This document shows, piece by piece, positions 46,118 to 59,184 of a DNA stretch of 64,000 bases. Both the position numbers and the translations under genes were made by a program. The notes below the pieces were generated by a model. That model was not told where the DNA came from, did no database searches, and saw nothing but the letters and a program-made list of their open reading frames with translations. This stretch comes from Plasmopara viticola (lineage: Eukaryota > Oomycota > Peronosporomycetes > Peronosporales > Peronosporaceae). The stretch spans positions 62,001 through 126,000 of the forward strand of contig MBPM02000097.1 of assembly GCA_001695595.3 (NCBI GenBank), read 5' to 3'. Each line of letters starts with the position of its first letter. Position 1 is the first letter of the stretch.

Positions 46118-49100
46118 CGTTTCCGCATATCTAATAGTCGTGTGCGCAGCACTCCGCAATGTTTTTTACATCATTAATGCTCATGGCCTTTACTTTTATC
46201 TATCGAAGAGCTTATTGTGCTACAATACAAGTGGTTTTAACGTTACTTTTCAAGAGAAGGCGATTGTGTCACGGTCGATGCGCAGACGTCATTGCCACAG
46301 TTGCTGAGCTGCAGTTCTTTGTGTGTACAAGCAACTCAGATCACGACACGATGCTGGGCTTTGTGTTGCTGCCTTACACTGTTGCAAGATGAGCGAAGCG
46401 AGCTTGGCTTTTGCAGCCAAGCTGGTCACTATCGCGGGATGCAGTCATCCGACCCATTTGGGACCGGGATTTGACTCATTTTAGGACTAAAAATTGACCC
46501 ATTTTGGGACTGAACTCCGTCATTACATTATAGGCGTCTAGCCTACTCAACTGCTACACAACCAGGACCTAGGTGTGATTGCTGGTCCACATATTTATGG
46601 CTGCCTAAACGCGGATCTTTTCGGTACCACCTCCTGATTTCATGTCGAGTGACATATCACTCGAGCCATGGAATTTGTATCGATTAGAAAAAAGGCGTAA
46701 GAGCTATTGAGTCATCGTATCTCTGAGATATGATAACGTGCTTGTAATAACGCAATGACAGAGGTCAAGTTTCGGTGAAAAAAAGTTGAGTTGTTTATGC
46801 AATCGTGCTTGACTATTCTACTAAATTGGAAGACAAAACAAGTGTGAACGAGCAATGAATATCGATCGCAAGGATAGCATCTTCAAAGACTTGCAGTCTT
46901 AATGGTAAGTCAGTGACAGAAAGGCTCATCCGATTGTAAAAGCGTGTCAGGACCGCAGTGAAGTGCTGCAACCGAGTAAAAGGCATTTAAAGCCCGCTTA
47001 CGTGTATTTGCCGGCGGTTGAACCATAGAATCCTGTGCATGACTGACTTGAGCGCTAAGCAATACGTTTGTGTAGCATGCTTAAACAAAAGAACGCATAT
47101 TTGGCACCAAAAACTTTGGAATTCGCGGTGACAAATGCACTTCGTACACGACGTGATTGGCTCGTACCTTTGTCGAACATGTCACTGGCGAAATGTATTG
47201 CTCAATTATCAGCTGCGAGCACACCTGCAAAAAAGTGTGCCTTTATTGTCAGCGTTTCCAGACATGTAAAGCACTTTTAGAACTCAAGTTGTGGTTCCTC
47301 AGAGAGCGAGCACGTACGCAGCGGCTCAATAAATCTAAAAAATCGTAATACAAAAGCAGACTGCACTTCGCTACCGTGCGGCTCAGCCCATTAAGTCTCG
47401 TAATTCGATTAAGGATTCTGTGCTAGTGCAAAGAAGACAGTTGCCAACAAAGGTTGCCATTTTTATGGACAAGAAAGTGATGCGGACTTTGTCATCAAGC
47501 ACAGTGTTTAAGGTATCTTGTTCTTGATAATTATGCAAGCGCAGCGCGCAACAACAGTCAACTACTGCTGAAAATCAGGCTTCCCGTCTTTTATCATTTT
47601 CTTTTCTCCTTTTAATAATCGCTATCGCGTACGTGCTGCCCAATCAGCTCTTGACCTTCTCAGACATTGTTCTTGTAAAAAAAAAAAAATGAAAGCTTCT
47701 GTGAAGGTGAAAAAGGAGGTCATGTTACCTAGTCGTCGCGCATCGCTTCACGAAGTGGGTGAGTTTAAACTGACATCCACTGGTAGCACCTGACCCGCTC
47801 GAGGCTCAATATCGATCTGCCGCTCTAGTGGCGCCAGCAACACTCAAATATTCTGCATATCTATGCCGTCAGCTAATCTGCTTGCCACGGAAGGTCGTTA
47901 CGATACGTGTGTCACTTTCGATTACAGTAACACAATATCGGTCGAAGCTGCATAAACTAGCATCTCCCCTTAGTAATGATCACAAAATCAGGTTATGTAA
48001 AGTGTCCCTCACCCTGGCAGCATTTAAGGAAACGTGACCACGTCACACATTTATCAAGCTTACGCGGCATATTATAGCCACCCTATTTTTATCAACTTAA
48101 TACAGCTAAATGTTAAGAGTCTTCTTTGCTCTACGGTTCTGGGTGCATCAGAGCTTCTTGGTCTTATTCGTGAGAACACAAAGCCAAACTTTGATGCACT
48201 TTCGCGATGCTCCGTAAAACTTGAAAGTGAACTAAATTCCATAATCAGATCTAGAGGTAGGCTAAAAGGGTATCAATTGGTAACCAGAAGTTGATTCCAT
48301 TCTTCAATCCTTTTGAATCAGGGATAGTAAACAGTAGTTCCTTAGGAGATTGTGTATTTTCCATTTTGCCTCTTCCGTGCAAAGTGCTTGTGACTTTACC
48401 ACAATTAAAAGCCCTGGCAACCATGCGCGGCTGGATTGTCTACCTGGATCCACGCAAAGCTTACGGAATAGATAAAGCTACCAGTAACGCAAAAGGGAAG
48501 ATATTCTTGCCGAAATTGTAGAAATTTTAGCTTGCTAAAGTGTGAGTCGTTAAACTCCATTAAATTGCATATGCTGAACTCTTCAAATCGGGGATAGCAG
48601 ACAAATGTCCGACAGGAGATCGTGTGTGCCTCCTATGCATAAGGACGTTTGTGACCCCGCCACAGCTGGTAACGTTTTCTGGTCATTTATACCCCTACGC
48701 TGGCTATTGCCCTTGGCTCAATGGAGCGATAGCAACGGGCATTGTTGCTCATTTGAAAGCTACGTCTCGTTTTATTGTGCGCAATAAGGTTATGATGATA
48801 CTTGCTATTGAAAATGTCCTCTTTGTGTAATTTATATAGCGAACATCAAAGCACCTGTATGTTTCTACTTTGCACACCTTTAAGTCCTAGAACCTTAGAG
48901 GTGCTACAAGACCCGTCACTAAGTCAATAAACGAGTGGTACTGCAGGCGACACGTAGCTTCAGCTATTGCATTTCAGTCCATATTCAATAACAAACGCCC
49001 TCAAAACCTGTCGTTGGTGGATGACTGAGCAGCAACAAAAGCTCTTTGGTCTTTGGAATCAACTATTTTCGATTTGCCGATATCATCTGCACTGTACTTT

Positions 49101-49449
49101 ATACCCGCGAGCTTGAAGTGCGTGCAACCTGTCGTTTAGATTAGGCTCCACTAAACAGAGCATTTCTTCCAACAAAAGCTGCATTTGGGCGTCAAAAGTG
49201 CTTCGACCCAGGCTACAACGGCGCACAAGAGCGTTAAATTTCTTGCGTATCCTGGTCTAGAGTTTTGCTTTGGAGAAGAACAGTAGACGGCAAGGTCAAA
49301 GGTCAACGGTGATTACATTATAGGACCTTACTTCGCTATTCTCTGCTATTTTTTACGATTGTGAGCGTCATCGAATTGTGTAATCGTGGGCATCGTCATG
49401 TTACGTCGTCAGCGGTGTCATCATGTCGCGTAGTCGTGTAGTTGAAGAG
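46118..49449. other. Gene-free, repeat-derived interval
   Basis: No intact gene. Open frames at 47068-47280, 48034-48294 and 48291-48521 lack motifs. Two diverged copies of one short repeat lie at about 48290-48420 and 48580-48690, sharing GGGATAG, AGGAGAT and a GTGACYYYRCCACA core. A third set of short repeats lies at 46451-46510. A poly(A) run is at about 47678-47690. Confidence 0.45.
46451..46510 (+). repeat. Three iteron-like GACCCATTTTGGGAC boxes
   Basis: GACCCATTTGGGAC (46451), GACTCATTTTAGGAC (46473) and GACCCATTTTGGGAC (46496) are spaced 22-23 bp apart, about two helical turns. Each box is itself nearly palindromic (GACCC/GGGAC ends). Confidence 0.85.
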
Positions 49450-52400
49450 TTTTTCTCGCTACCACGCTTTCCGCACTTCTTCCTGCGATCGTATATCTGC
49501 CGTTGCGCCAGGTGTAATTCCACGAGTGCTCACAAATCCTTGAACTTGTACTGGTCCAATGCCTATATTACCGAATTGGCGAGCAAGAGCTTCGTACGGA
49601 CGTGGCCAATTCTCGCAATGCAAAGACTTCACAAACTTAAACCGCACGTCTATGCGTTTTGATTTTAAAAACATCCTCTTTCATTTGATCTATTAAATTT
49701 CGGCCTGGTTACTTGCATGCATATACATGAGTGAATCCGGCGCAAGATCTACCTGATTTAGCATCTCTTGGTACCGAGAAGGTCGGGTTCCGTCTCAGAT
49801 GCCGCACCATTCTCGTCCTTTTTCGTTATTAGAGTAATGCTGCCCTTCCTTTAGTCACGATGATTTGATTAGGCATCGTGAAGAGACTTTCTGTCTCCCT
49901 TGTTGGCAGCAAAGTCAGCATAGTAGTAAGGCTTAAGTGTCACTGACACGTTGCGCTGGTAATTGACACACATTTCATGCCTCATCGCTTTTCTTCCGCT
50001 AAAGTAGCATGCAACCCTCTTTGCCGGCTTTTGATCTAGTGCACGCATGTCTGTCGCGTTGCTTTGTAGGTTGCAAATACAATGCCCAAACGCGTACATT
50101 GTGCGACCAAGAGTAGACTACCAACGAGAGATTGAAGCGAATAAATCTTTGCCGTGCTCGATCTGGCATTTTCTCGCATCTGACTTGGCATTCGGTTCCA
50201 AGAAACGATTGTGCTCGGCTCGCCGATGCCTTGCCGTGCGCTTGCGAATTTTCTCTTTCTCATCAATATATTAGTCCAAGATTTTTGATGATAAGCGGTG
50301 CCATCGGAGCGATAAATTTTCTTATTGTTGTGACATACAGGTTGTCAGCACGTCACTGACTACTAATAGGTCGCTTTGAAGTACAAGTACATGTCGCTGG
50401 TATATATATTGACACCTGCGCTTTTTAATTGTTGCTTCACAATTGTTTTGCCTGGTTCAGATTATATATTATATTTTATGACGGCGACGTACTCGCATTG
50501 GTTACACCAGGCACCTTGAGCTGATTATTTTTGATCTTCATTCCACCGGGTACATGCACCAGAATCTCAATATGTTTTTCCTTGACGTGGATACTCGGGA
50601 TGCCAATATGCTTTGCTTGCACCGCCCCATTCGCTGTTGACTCTAAAATTACTTTTACTGTCGATGCGTTCATCACGCAGGCAATTGATAGCGCACAAAT
50701 ACGCCATATTCTTGCTCATTACCAAACGCAACTGGCCGCGCCTTCAGACATTCGACCATGAAGCTTCCATCTGTTTGATCTTGAACACTCACTTACTGTG
50801 CAACGTGTTGGACCCATCCGGGCGCTCAATTACATTCTGAGCGTGTTTGTCTACAAACATCATATTTTCTTGGAGCACCGCATTGCTTCATCTTTTATCC
50901 TCAAGCTGGGCATTCTTTAGCGTACGTCTTCGGGTCCGCCCAATGGAATTGCATAGCAATTGTTATTAATTTGCCGGTTGGCCGATGCCTTGTTTTTGCT
51001 AAATTGCTGCGGCGTGGATCTTGGACAATCTCTCGTAAGCGACAGGTCTTTTCGTCAAATTGTAAATTTTAGCCATGCAGCTGTTCACACTAATTGTAAA
51101 AAGAAAATTCGATGTATTTAAAATGTTGGATGACGATCGAAACGATGGCCTTTCATAATAATGGGCGTGGTCTCGTCGCAACGACCCACAATCGTACTGG
51201 CTTGCACCCGGTGGGCGAGCGAGTTCTTTTATTGGCCGTGATATGCAGTGAACATTGAGCCAAACCCCACAATCTTGCTGCGACCAGGTAATTGAGTTTA
51301 AAGCGCTTGATTGACGAAGAGTATCTTGCGCTTGAGGAACTACAAATTAGAATGTGGGCCGAGTGCACGACCGCCATCGTTCGTTAAATTCAGTGCATGC
51401 GCGCAGCTTTGCTGCTTGACACTCGATTTTTGTCTCACCCACTTGCTCTGTACCATGCGAAAAAGTCAACATTTATTACTCCCCCACCATTTGTACGAAG
51501 CGGTCGAAATGCTTCTTCAAAGAAGCAAAATTTGCCCATATTTCATCGCCGCTCGAAACTTGTGTGCGCAAGGAAGACACACCAGTACTTTTCCTTTTGA
51601 CCGGGTGAGATTACAGAGTTCCAAATTCCCTCGCCAGTCATTTTGGCAACATCGGTCCTATTGGGGTTAAGCAGGCAATGCAACCAAATCGAGCAATCTG
51701 ATCGCGCACGCTCATGTCTCTTTCGTACTGAGTAGTTTTAATCTGCTTAATGTGCGCAAAGGTGACGCACATCATATTTCGACTGTCAGGAAGCTGGATA
51801 TCGAAAAGGGAACGAGGTCATCTTCCTGATTGTGTCGTACGAGGCATGCCAAAGCTTGGCTGACAATGCATGAGTTTACCTCAATGCACTTCTCGTCCGT
51901 GTTCTGTTGCCTAAGCGGTATCAGCCAAAATAGTATTTGCCTTACTGGATCGCTGTCTGCGGCTTGTTTGTTCATAAGCAGCACGTTGTTCCGCATTGCC
52001 AAATTTTTGAAATGTCATTGGTAGTGAGTATTCGCTTAGCTCGCTAATCATTTACGTATGTAAGCCTGCATCCTTCGATCTCAAATTTTCCGTACGACAC
52101 TATGTTGTGACAATTCATAGATGTGCGGCAGATATCTATGTGGCGAGCGATTTTTGAATATCAAGTGCCGTTACACGCACCAACTACGCTACCGAAAGAA
52201 CGTATCTTGTGGCCGTACAGCGTCTGTGCACTGCAAAGAATGATAATACACTTCGTTGTGGTTCTATTGCGTCTTTTCGTGTCTAGACCGAATGAGAGGA
52301 CGTATCTGTAACCGTACAGCGTCTCAGCGCTCCAAAAGAATGTTATTTCACATAGTTATGGCTCTTTTGCGTCTGTTCGTGTCCAGATAGATAGAAAGGA

Positions 52401-53480
52401 CGTATCTGTGGCCGTACAGCGTCTCAGCGCTCCAAACGCTACCGACTAGTGCCATCTTATTTTGCCGTTGGTGACAGGTCACTGATTGATAAGCTATAGA
52501 GTATCTTCGAGTAGCATTACGTCGTTCGTATGCAGAAAATGTGTAAATCTACACTCTTCGACTTGGCGCTCTTCTATCAGCCATTCTTGGCACCGTTGTT
52601 CTTTTTCTTCTCGCCTGGGCATGCTGCCACAATTTGACTGACCTTGCCACCGCCGACACATGTTTGTGTCTCCACGCGAAGCTCGTTTACCGACAATATA
52701 AAAGTGACGTCTTTTCTTTACAAGACAGGACCTGTCGAACTTGAATTGACATATTGTGCGAAACGCACAAGCTTTTTAGTACAAGCGAGATTGTCGATAT
52801 GTCTGGCATTATACTTTGCCACGAGTGCTGTGCGAAGCCACTCATCACATTGTGGACAATGCTGTCGCGCAACTGCGCATCAAAACCTCGACATGCATCG
52901 ATCAATGCAACCAAGAGCAGATAATGCTCGGGCCAGGTCTCTTTTGCGTCTATTCTGTTGTAAATCATTTTTCTCGTACAGAATGTAATCGTCGCCTTAA
53001 AAGTAAGGTGGGGCCGCTATAGATGTAACTAAGCTCAGGGACCTGTCGCACGCCAATCTTGTTTGAGTACCTCTTAGCGGTGCCACTCAAGTAGTGGCCA
53101 AAGGTTGGTCTTCAATTCTTACAACCATTGAATCCAAGAGCTATTTTTGCGCACTATATTATGTGGCGCATGAAAGTTTGCGCAACCAGGCCCGGACCGA
53201 GGTACAGCTCCAATTCGTCGAACTTGTAGATCGTGAGCTTACGCTGATGCTCATCTAACACACGCATTACTTGCTGTGTAATTTTTTCCACTAACTGTGC
53301 GGTTCTTGTGCCGCTGCATTCTTCGATGCGTGGGACATGACATGCTAAAACACTTTACCGTGCAAAACGCGTCATTCGAGTTGATCATATTTGTTCCTGT
53401 CTTGTGCGCGTATGCATCACCTTGGCCGTTCCTTCCCTGAATTGACAAATAATTAAGCGTTTCGATGTTCATTGAAGGAC
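49450..53480 (-). mobile_element. Internally deleted Ty1/copia relic, minus strand
   Basis: Reading the minus strand from high to low coordinates gives a gag-like segment near 51480-51600 (SGDEIWANFASLKKHFDRF), then a protease-region piece near 50500-50660 (NGAVQAKHIG and VPGGMKIKNN). Directly after comes the end of RT/RNase H: SLVGSLLLVAQCTRLGIVFA near 50100-50170, KPAKRVACYFSGRKAMRHEMCV and YADFAANKGDRKSL near 49870-50020, and SKRIDVRFKFVKSL near 49610-49670. Integrase and most of RT are missing between protease and RNase H. Another coding-like piece near 53170-53320 (KITQQVMRVLDEHQRKLTIY) may belong to the gag end. Frames change often, so the copy is dead. Outer limits are approximate. Confidence 0.68.
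52201..52440 (+). repeat. 100-bp tandem repeat, two and a half units
   Basis: The sequence CGTATCTG...CCGTACAGCGTCT begins at 52201, 52301 and 52401, giving a 100-bp period, with the third unit ending after about 40 bp. Units 2 and 3 are closer to each other (CAGCGCTCCAAA) than to unit 1. Confidence 0.9.
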
Positions 53481-55769
53481 TAAACGATCCTTTTCCATGC
53501 GCAAAGTGAACTATTCCAAGAATTTGATTGCCCCGAGCGCACGCTTGTGTTCGGTCTCCTTCACTTACGAAGCCTCTCCTCTGTCATCCGTGCTCGGAGG
53601 TCTTATAAGATTGTCAGAATTTTTGAGCTAATATTGTCTCCTCCTGTGGATTAATTGTAGTCCATTCATTCGTGTCCGGCATTAAACTGACTGGAGCGGG
53701 TGTGCTCGGTGCGTTTGGGAATCAGTCGTAGGGCTCATGATTTGTTTATTTAGAGACGTGTGCGTAAGAATGCAAAGTCAAAAGAGATTGCATCAAAGTT
53801 TTTAGCCATCATTCTATGTTATCTCTAAGCCTCATCAATGACATGGCATCGTCGTGTGTTCTTTACATTCGCTTGCGCAATCGTTTTAAAGTGTACTGCA
53901 GAGACTTCAGAAGTTTATGAGGTTGCGAAGCACTTTCTCAAGACTTCATCTGTCAAAAGTATGTAGAATGGCTTGCTTACGAGCTGCATCAACTCAATTT
54001 GTTAGTTTATCGTCGTCGTTGTCTAGTACGTTGTCCATCACCTGCTTCAGTATGGCTTTGCATGTTTCCACCAGTGACATGAGCCGCTGTGAAACATAGT
54101 CTGTATATAGCCTAAAGTAATCGATCAATGCATTAAATAATGTATTCTGATGACGTAAGTGTGGGACGTTGAGCAAAAAAAGGTTTTATCAACTTACTGA
54201 AGCTTTTTATGTGGTGGAGTGGCTCTTGTATCGAAAGAAGAGTGTCGGCTTGCTGTAAAGGCTTTTGCAATATAAGGTTAGTGATCATGAGTGGATGTGA
54301 TAAAAGTTTGCGGAATCCGCCCCGGTAAGGCCTAATTCATTTTTAAACGGCTTGCTACAGCGGAGATCCCGGGCACTTTACCCCGAAGGCTGTCAATTTT
54401 GGGACACGTTTTTGGCAAAATAAGTTTATCAATTATTCACGGACAAAACAAAGGCAGCTTAGAAAATCACGAAGTACTTACAAAGCTTTATCTATTTTGT
54501 GACCCCTGTGTTCGTGATGCATAGCGTCATGTGGACATCAACTCATTATTTGTATCAGTAAAGCTAGTTCGGACTCTGTCAGAATGCGTCGCCCTCCCAC
54601 GCGCTCAAATTTGCTGACAAGGCACCAACCTCATGGACACATGATCACACTATCGTGAAGACTTTTGTCGAATTAATAAGAAGTATACCTTTCGACCAAA
54701 TCCAAAGAGATACATAATCCAATCGGAATGTTTTCCCATCGTAGTTCACGCAGTAAAATGCAATCAAATTTGCAATATGATGAAGGCAGTGTATTTACTA
54801 GATCACATCACACATCAAGGTTCATTACTAATTACTTTTAGGCTTGCTGTCATAAGGCACTGTCAAATGTTTAGCAATTAGGGCTATACCATCCCAGCTT
54901 TATTTGGGCACTTATGACGATAATGATCACTTCCCCCACCTGAAGTACAATTGTACTTGGTCTGTTTGAGAAATAAGAAGCCAGATTGGTATCTTGTGAT
55001 TTTTTCCGTGGAATTTTGCTCGTCCGCTTTTTTGTCATAATCGACGCATTACACAACTAGATCCAGAATTTTGTCCAAATTTAGCGCTGTACGCCAATGC
55101 GAAGGAACTTGCTTTCTAATGTCAAATCGAAGCATTACTGGCTTCGTCGAGATGATTGCTGTAACGTAGACACTTATATGCGAGTGCACATGGGGCTCTC
55201 ATATCCACATGCTCGTTGCATGAACACTTAAAAATGTTTCCAATTTTTAAACGAAATTCTCACTTGGCACACCAGCATAATGCAATGCATTTTTCACAAT
55301 CGATACGCCTGCAGCAAAATTTGTCACCAACACATTGTCGAGTACATTCACACCGAAAGTTGCTTTGGTAAATTTGACCTCTGTCGAATAAGGTCACCAC
55401 TTTAAAAACCACATTGTCCTCAGTTTTTTTGTATACTACATCGAGTATACCGTACTTTATTGTGTAAATTACGATGGAGGTAAAATAAGACTTTGGTAGT
55501 ATTCTAAGGTGTATATTTTTCATATATATATTATATGAAAAAGGGAGATCATTTCGCGCTTATTTTTCCATGCATTTTTATCCTAGCAAAGTAATACAGA
55601 AATTAGGATGAGTATCAGTTTAAATGTTACAATATCATCAGCTATTACAGATCTCTCTATGCGGTATTTTGAGGCAACGAACCTCGCGCATTATAAACCC
55701 CAGCCAACTAGTAAGCGCCGCCACCAACCACTTCTCCTTTTCGTCTCAATCAACTCAACGACTGTCAAG
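53481..55769. other. Gene-free interval upstream of RPS4
   Basis: No gene recognised. A minus-strand frame at 55260-55523 ends in a cysteine-rich stretch (CECTRQCVGDKFCC...CEKC) that could be a zinc-binding fragment of a dead transposase or other gene, but this is only a composition argument. The last 150 bp form the RPS4 promoter and leader, with pyrimidine-rich CTTCTCCTTTTCGTCTC at 55731-55747, as often seen before ribosomal protein genes. Confidence 0.4.
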
Positions 55770-56701
55770 ATGCCTCGTGGCCCTCGTAAGCACCTGAAGC
55801 GCATGAGCGCGCCAAAGCACTGGATGCTCGGCAAGCTCGACGGCATTTGGGCGCCACGTCCATCGTCTGGCCCGCACAAGCTACGCGAATGCTTGCCTCT
55901 CATTATTATTCTACGCAACCGTCTTAAATATGCCTTGACCAAGCAGGAGGTCACAATGATCTGCATGCAAAAAAGCGTCAAAGTAGACGGAAAAGTTCGC
56001 GTGGATCCCAATTTTCCCGCTGGCTTTATGGACGTGGTCGAGTTGCCCAAGACGGGCGATCAATTTCGTCTGATGTACGACACGAAGGGCCGCTTTGTGC
56101 TCCACCGCATCTCGGACGAGGAGAAAAAATTTAAGCTCGCCAAGGTCATTCGTCAAGAGTACACGAAAAAGGCCATTCCGTACATTGCTACGAACGATGG
56201 CCGTACGATCAGGTACCCGGATCCTTTGATTAAAGTTGGTGACACGGTCAAGATTGATCTGGAGACGGGCAAGATTGCGGACCACATTAAGTTTGAAGTC
56301 GGGAATCTCGTGGCGATCACGCGTGGACGCAACGCTGGGCGTGTGGGCATTTTGCACAATATTGAGAGGTAGGAACACACCTTCTGGACTCATTACGAGC
56401 TGGGTGTGGTGGTGGACATCATCATAGTACTTTAAAGTCTCTTTATCGCGAGGAAGGGACTGAAGTTGTGATTTGCGATCCGGAACTAACATGTTGTTGC
56501 TTCTGATTGTTTAGACACCAAGGTTCGTTCAACATTGCTCACGTAAGAGACTCGGCCGGCCACGATTTTGCTACTCGTCTTGGCAACGTATTTGCTGTTG
56601 GTAAGGACTCGCGTCTGTGGGTGTCTCTGCCAAAGGGCAAGGGTGTCAAGCTCAACATTTTAGAGGAGCGTGAGCTAAAGGAGAAGAAGGCCAATCTGTA
56701 G
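55770..56701 (+). CDS. RPS4: 40S ribosomal protein S4
   Basis: Exons 55770-56368 and 56515-56701 with a 146-nt intron give 261 residues, the usual eS4 length. The start [20 protein letters not shown] is the universal eS4 N-terminus (initiator Met, then PRGP here for the more common ARGP). The S4 RNA-binding region ([18 protein letters not shown]), the central eS4 domain (GFMDVV, YDTKGRF) and the KOW motif ([17 protein letters not shown]) follow in order. The intron splits an Arg codon in NIERHQGSF. The product is part of the small subunit body. The frame upstream of 55770 (to 55608) is leader sequence. Confidence 0.97.
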
Positions 56702-57562
56702 TAGGAGGTTAAAGATCGACCGCTGCTAGGTATGCTGTGACTTTAAGTGAGTCGCGCTCTAGTGGAGTGGCCTTTTGATCTGGCATTGGAAGGAGACTTT
56801 AAGTGAAAATGAATATTTGTCATGTTTTACTTACAAGACACTCGAACTTGCACGTCCTGCGAAGGATTAGTGGTACGAGGCAAAACATTATGTTCCGACA
56901 GATGATTGAATCCCACCACGTTCGATGAATGAGAGGGCCATAAGTGCCAGACACGCCATGAAAAATGTATGACGTAAAAAATAGTATCATATATTTCCTT
57001 TCATATTCTTTTATCACAGCCCCTTGGTTGCTACTTGACAGGCAGAGTTGTGAAATAGTCCTAGTCGATTTTATGTACCTCGCAATATACAGAATAGGAC
57101 CAACGCAATATTATAACTCCTGCTAACGCGTTTCTTGTGTGTAACCAACCGGGTTTATTAGGAAATCGAAAAAAAATGTGAAGTAGACAAGTCATAACAT
57201 TTGCTCGAGCACATGTACATGTCTGCTGTCAAAATTGTGTGGCTCCATTTATCATACTGGCGTATTGTCTCACTGGACAAGTGACAATTAAAACAAAGAT
57301 TGGCGTGAAAGGGACTGCTTTATTGACTTTTTCAGTCCAAGTAGTGTCTTGTTAACTAATCGAAATCGGATATTTATCTTACTTCAGGGCTGAAAGCACG
57401 GATGAGCATTTATTATAAAACTACCACAAATTAGGCATCGATTGAGTTGCCGACAAAAGTACAAAGTGAGTGATATATCATAGGGTAAATCAACGAGCGG
57501 GATAAGATCCCAGAGACCACTTATCAGTAAGTCCTGCTCACTCACTATACATCACAATAATC
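56702..57562. other. Intergenic region between convergent genes
   Basis: It separates the convergent RPS4 and SWEET genes. A short minus-strand frame at 56820-57017 has no motif. No other feature recognised. Confidence 0.5.
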
Positions 57563-58402
57563 TCAATGGGCCTTATCCGTGACAATTTCTTGAACAGTCG
57601 AGTCTATTGACAACTCTTCGTCCGCGCTGCTCGGTTCATCTTCCGTGTCGACAATTATTGAGACTTCCTCTAAACTCTTGGCCGTTTCCCCACCTTTTTT
57701 CAACTTCTTTACAATTTCGCTCTCAGAAGCGGAACGTTTTACGGGGTCGTAAGTCCGGAGTCGTGGTAAAACACAATATAGCAATATTTGCATGACGCCC
57801 AATAGCAAATTTGCAGCATTTGGGACAATGACAAATAGATTGTCAATAAGTAATCCGAACGCGAGCCACAGGACACAATTCACTGCACCAGCAATAATCA
57901 TTTTCATAGGAAGTAGCCGGACGTTGCGCTCTTGGATCACTCGTTTCACTAAGACAAGCGGTGATCCGAACATAACCGACGAGATAATGACGGACACAGT
58001 TCCGACAGTGTCTTGTATAGTGTCGTTTTCCACACCCATCATCGCTGCTACGTAGGGATATAGGATGAGTCCGAGCAGCATCAGGCTCGTCGCTAGTAAT
58101 TTAAACCGCAGTCTCTTTTTGTACTTTTCATTCTGGTAGTACACGATGAGATAATACAAGGAAAGTAATAAGCCCACAATGTTTGTGGCCACGAGAGGAA
58201 AGTAGTCGTTGATAAGCAGCCCGTAGAACCCCCACGCGACACAATTTGCCAGCATCGAAAGCACTGGGAGGGGACTGGGCATACTAGTCGTGCTTTTCTG
58301 CTGACGCACGACTCGAATATCCGGCAGGAGGCTCGCAAACAGAACGCACGCGGCCAGCGATGCAGAGACACGGATGACAGTCACGTAGAGAGGCTCCGGC
58401 AT
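57563..58402 (-). CDS. SWEET (MtN3/saliva) sugar transporter
   Basis: 279-residue intronless protein with seven predicted transmembrane helices arranged as two MtN3/saliva triple-helix bundles around a linker helix. The first bundle contains LANCVAWGFYGLLINDYF and the second AGAVNCVLWLAFGLLIDNLF, the two matching family motifs with the conserved Asn and Trp. A conserved Pro lies in TM1 (LLPDIRVV). SWEETs are bidirectional uniporters for mono- or disaccharides. The cytosolic tail (after about residue 215) is acidic and Ser-rich (EDEPSSADEELSIDS). The start is the ATG at 58402; the frame extends 30 nt further only through a TTG. A membrane location and a role in sugar uptake from host tissue are inferred. 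Confidence 0.92.
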   Translation of the reverse strand: MPEPLYVTVIRVSASLAACVLFASLLPDIRVVRQQKSTTSMPSPLPVLSMLANCVAWGFYGLLINDYFPLVATNIVGLLLSLYYLIVYYQNEKYKKRLRFKLLATSLMLLGLILYPYVAAMMGVENDTIQDTVGTVSVIISSVMFGSPLVLVKRVIQERNVRLLPMKMIIAGAVNCVLWLAFGLLIDNLFVIVPNAANLLLGVMQILLYCVLPRLRTYDPVKRSASESEIVKKLKKGGETAKSLEEVSIIVDTEDEPSSADEELSIDSTVQEIVTDKAH

Positions 58403-59184
58403 GATAGATGACTTACGGACGATGAAAGTCAAATGTTCGGCCGAGTGCGTACAGATGCCCTTTAATTTTTAATATAACCCCACAATGCTGTCCGTAGAGG
58501 CTGGCCAAGAGTTTGTGCACAAGGAGCTTTTGTGCTGAATAATAGTCAGGAGCACCCTATAAAGTCAAAGTGCAATTTTTTTTTGGTGCACATAAAGACT
58601 ACTAAGTAGGACCAAAGTATAAAGTATACTGCAAAATCCACTTTATATTGCACGATCTCCTGGAAAGTGGACAGTCGGTCGCACATGTATATGTTTCTGC
58701 TCACTTCTTCCGTGCAAGATGCTATGTGACCCCGTCACATCTGGTACTTATGCTTACGACGGCAGATAACCTACCTAAATTCTTGCTCAGGTTACGAAAT
58801 CCCTTTTCGCATCTGTTGGACGCGCACTACGCACTAATTAAACGAGTTGCTGGCTTCATATGCCAGGAATGGCGGCGTTGCTAGCTGCCAAGTAGCCGGA
58901 TAGCTGTTGATTTTGAGCGAACTCTATGTACGGCTTAGACAGCACAGATTCCGGTATCCCGAGTTGGCGGGAAGTTAAACTAGAATCTCTATCATACTAA
59001 TTCACCTAAACATTTAAAGTCTCAAGAACATGTCTGATGAGGGCAACATTTATAGCGGCAAACTTCGAGCTTCACCAGCGTCTATACAATAATGTTTAGA
59101 TAAAGGTAGACATCCGCTTCGAAAAAAAGGAGGCTTGATGGCCTCCATCCTCTTCCAAACAAGTCAAGGTAGAGATGGAAGTCC

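Noticed and set aside
55911..56492. 193-residue minus-strand open frame antisense to RPS4
   Set aside because: It mirrors the highly conserved RPS4 coding sequence, includes the RPS4 donor site and has no motif of its own.
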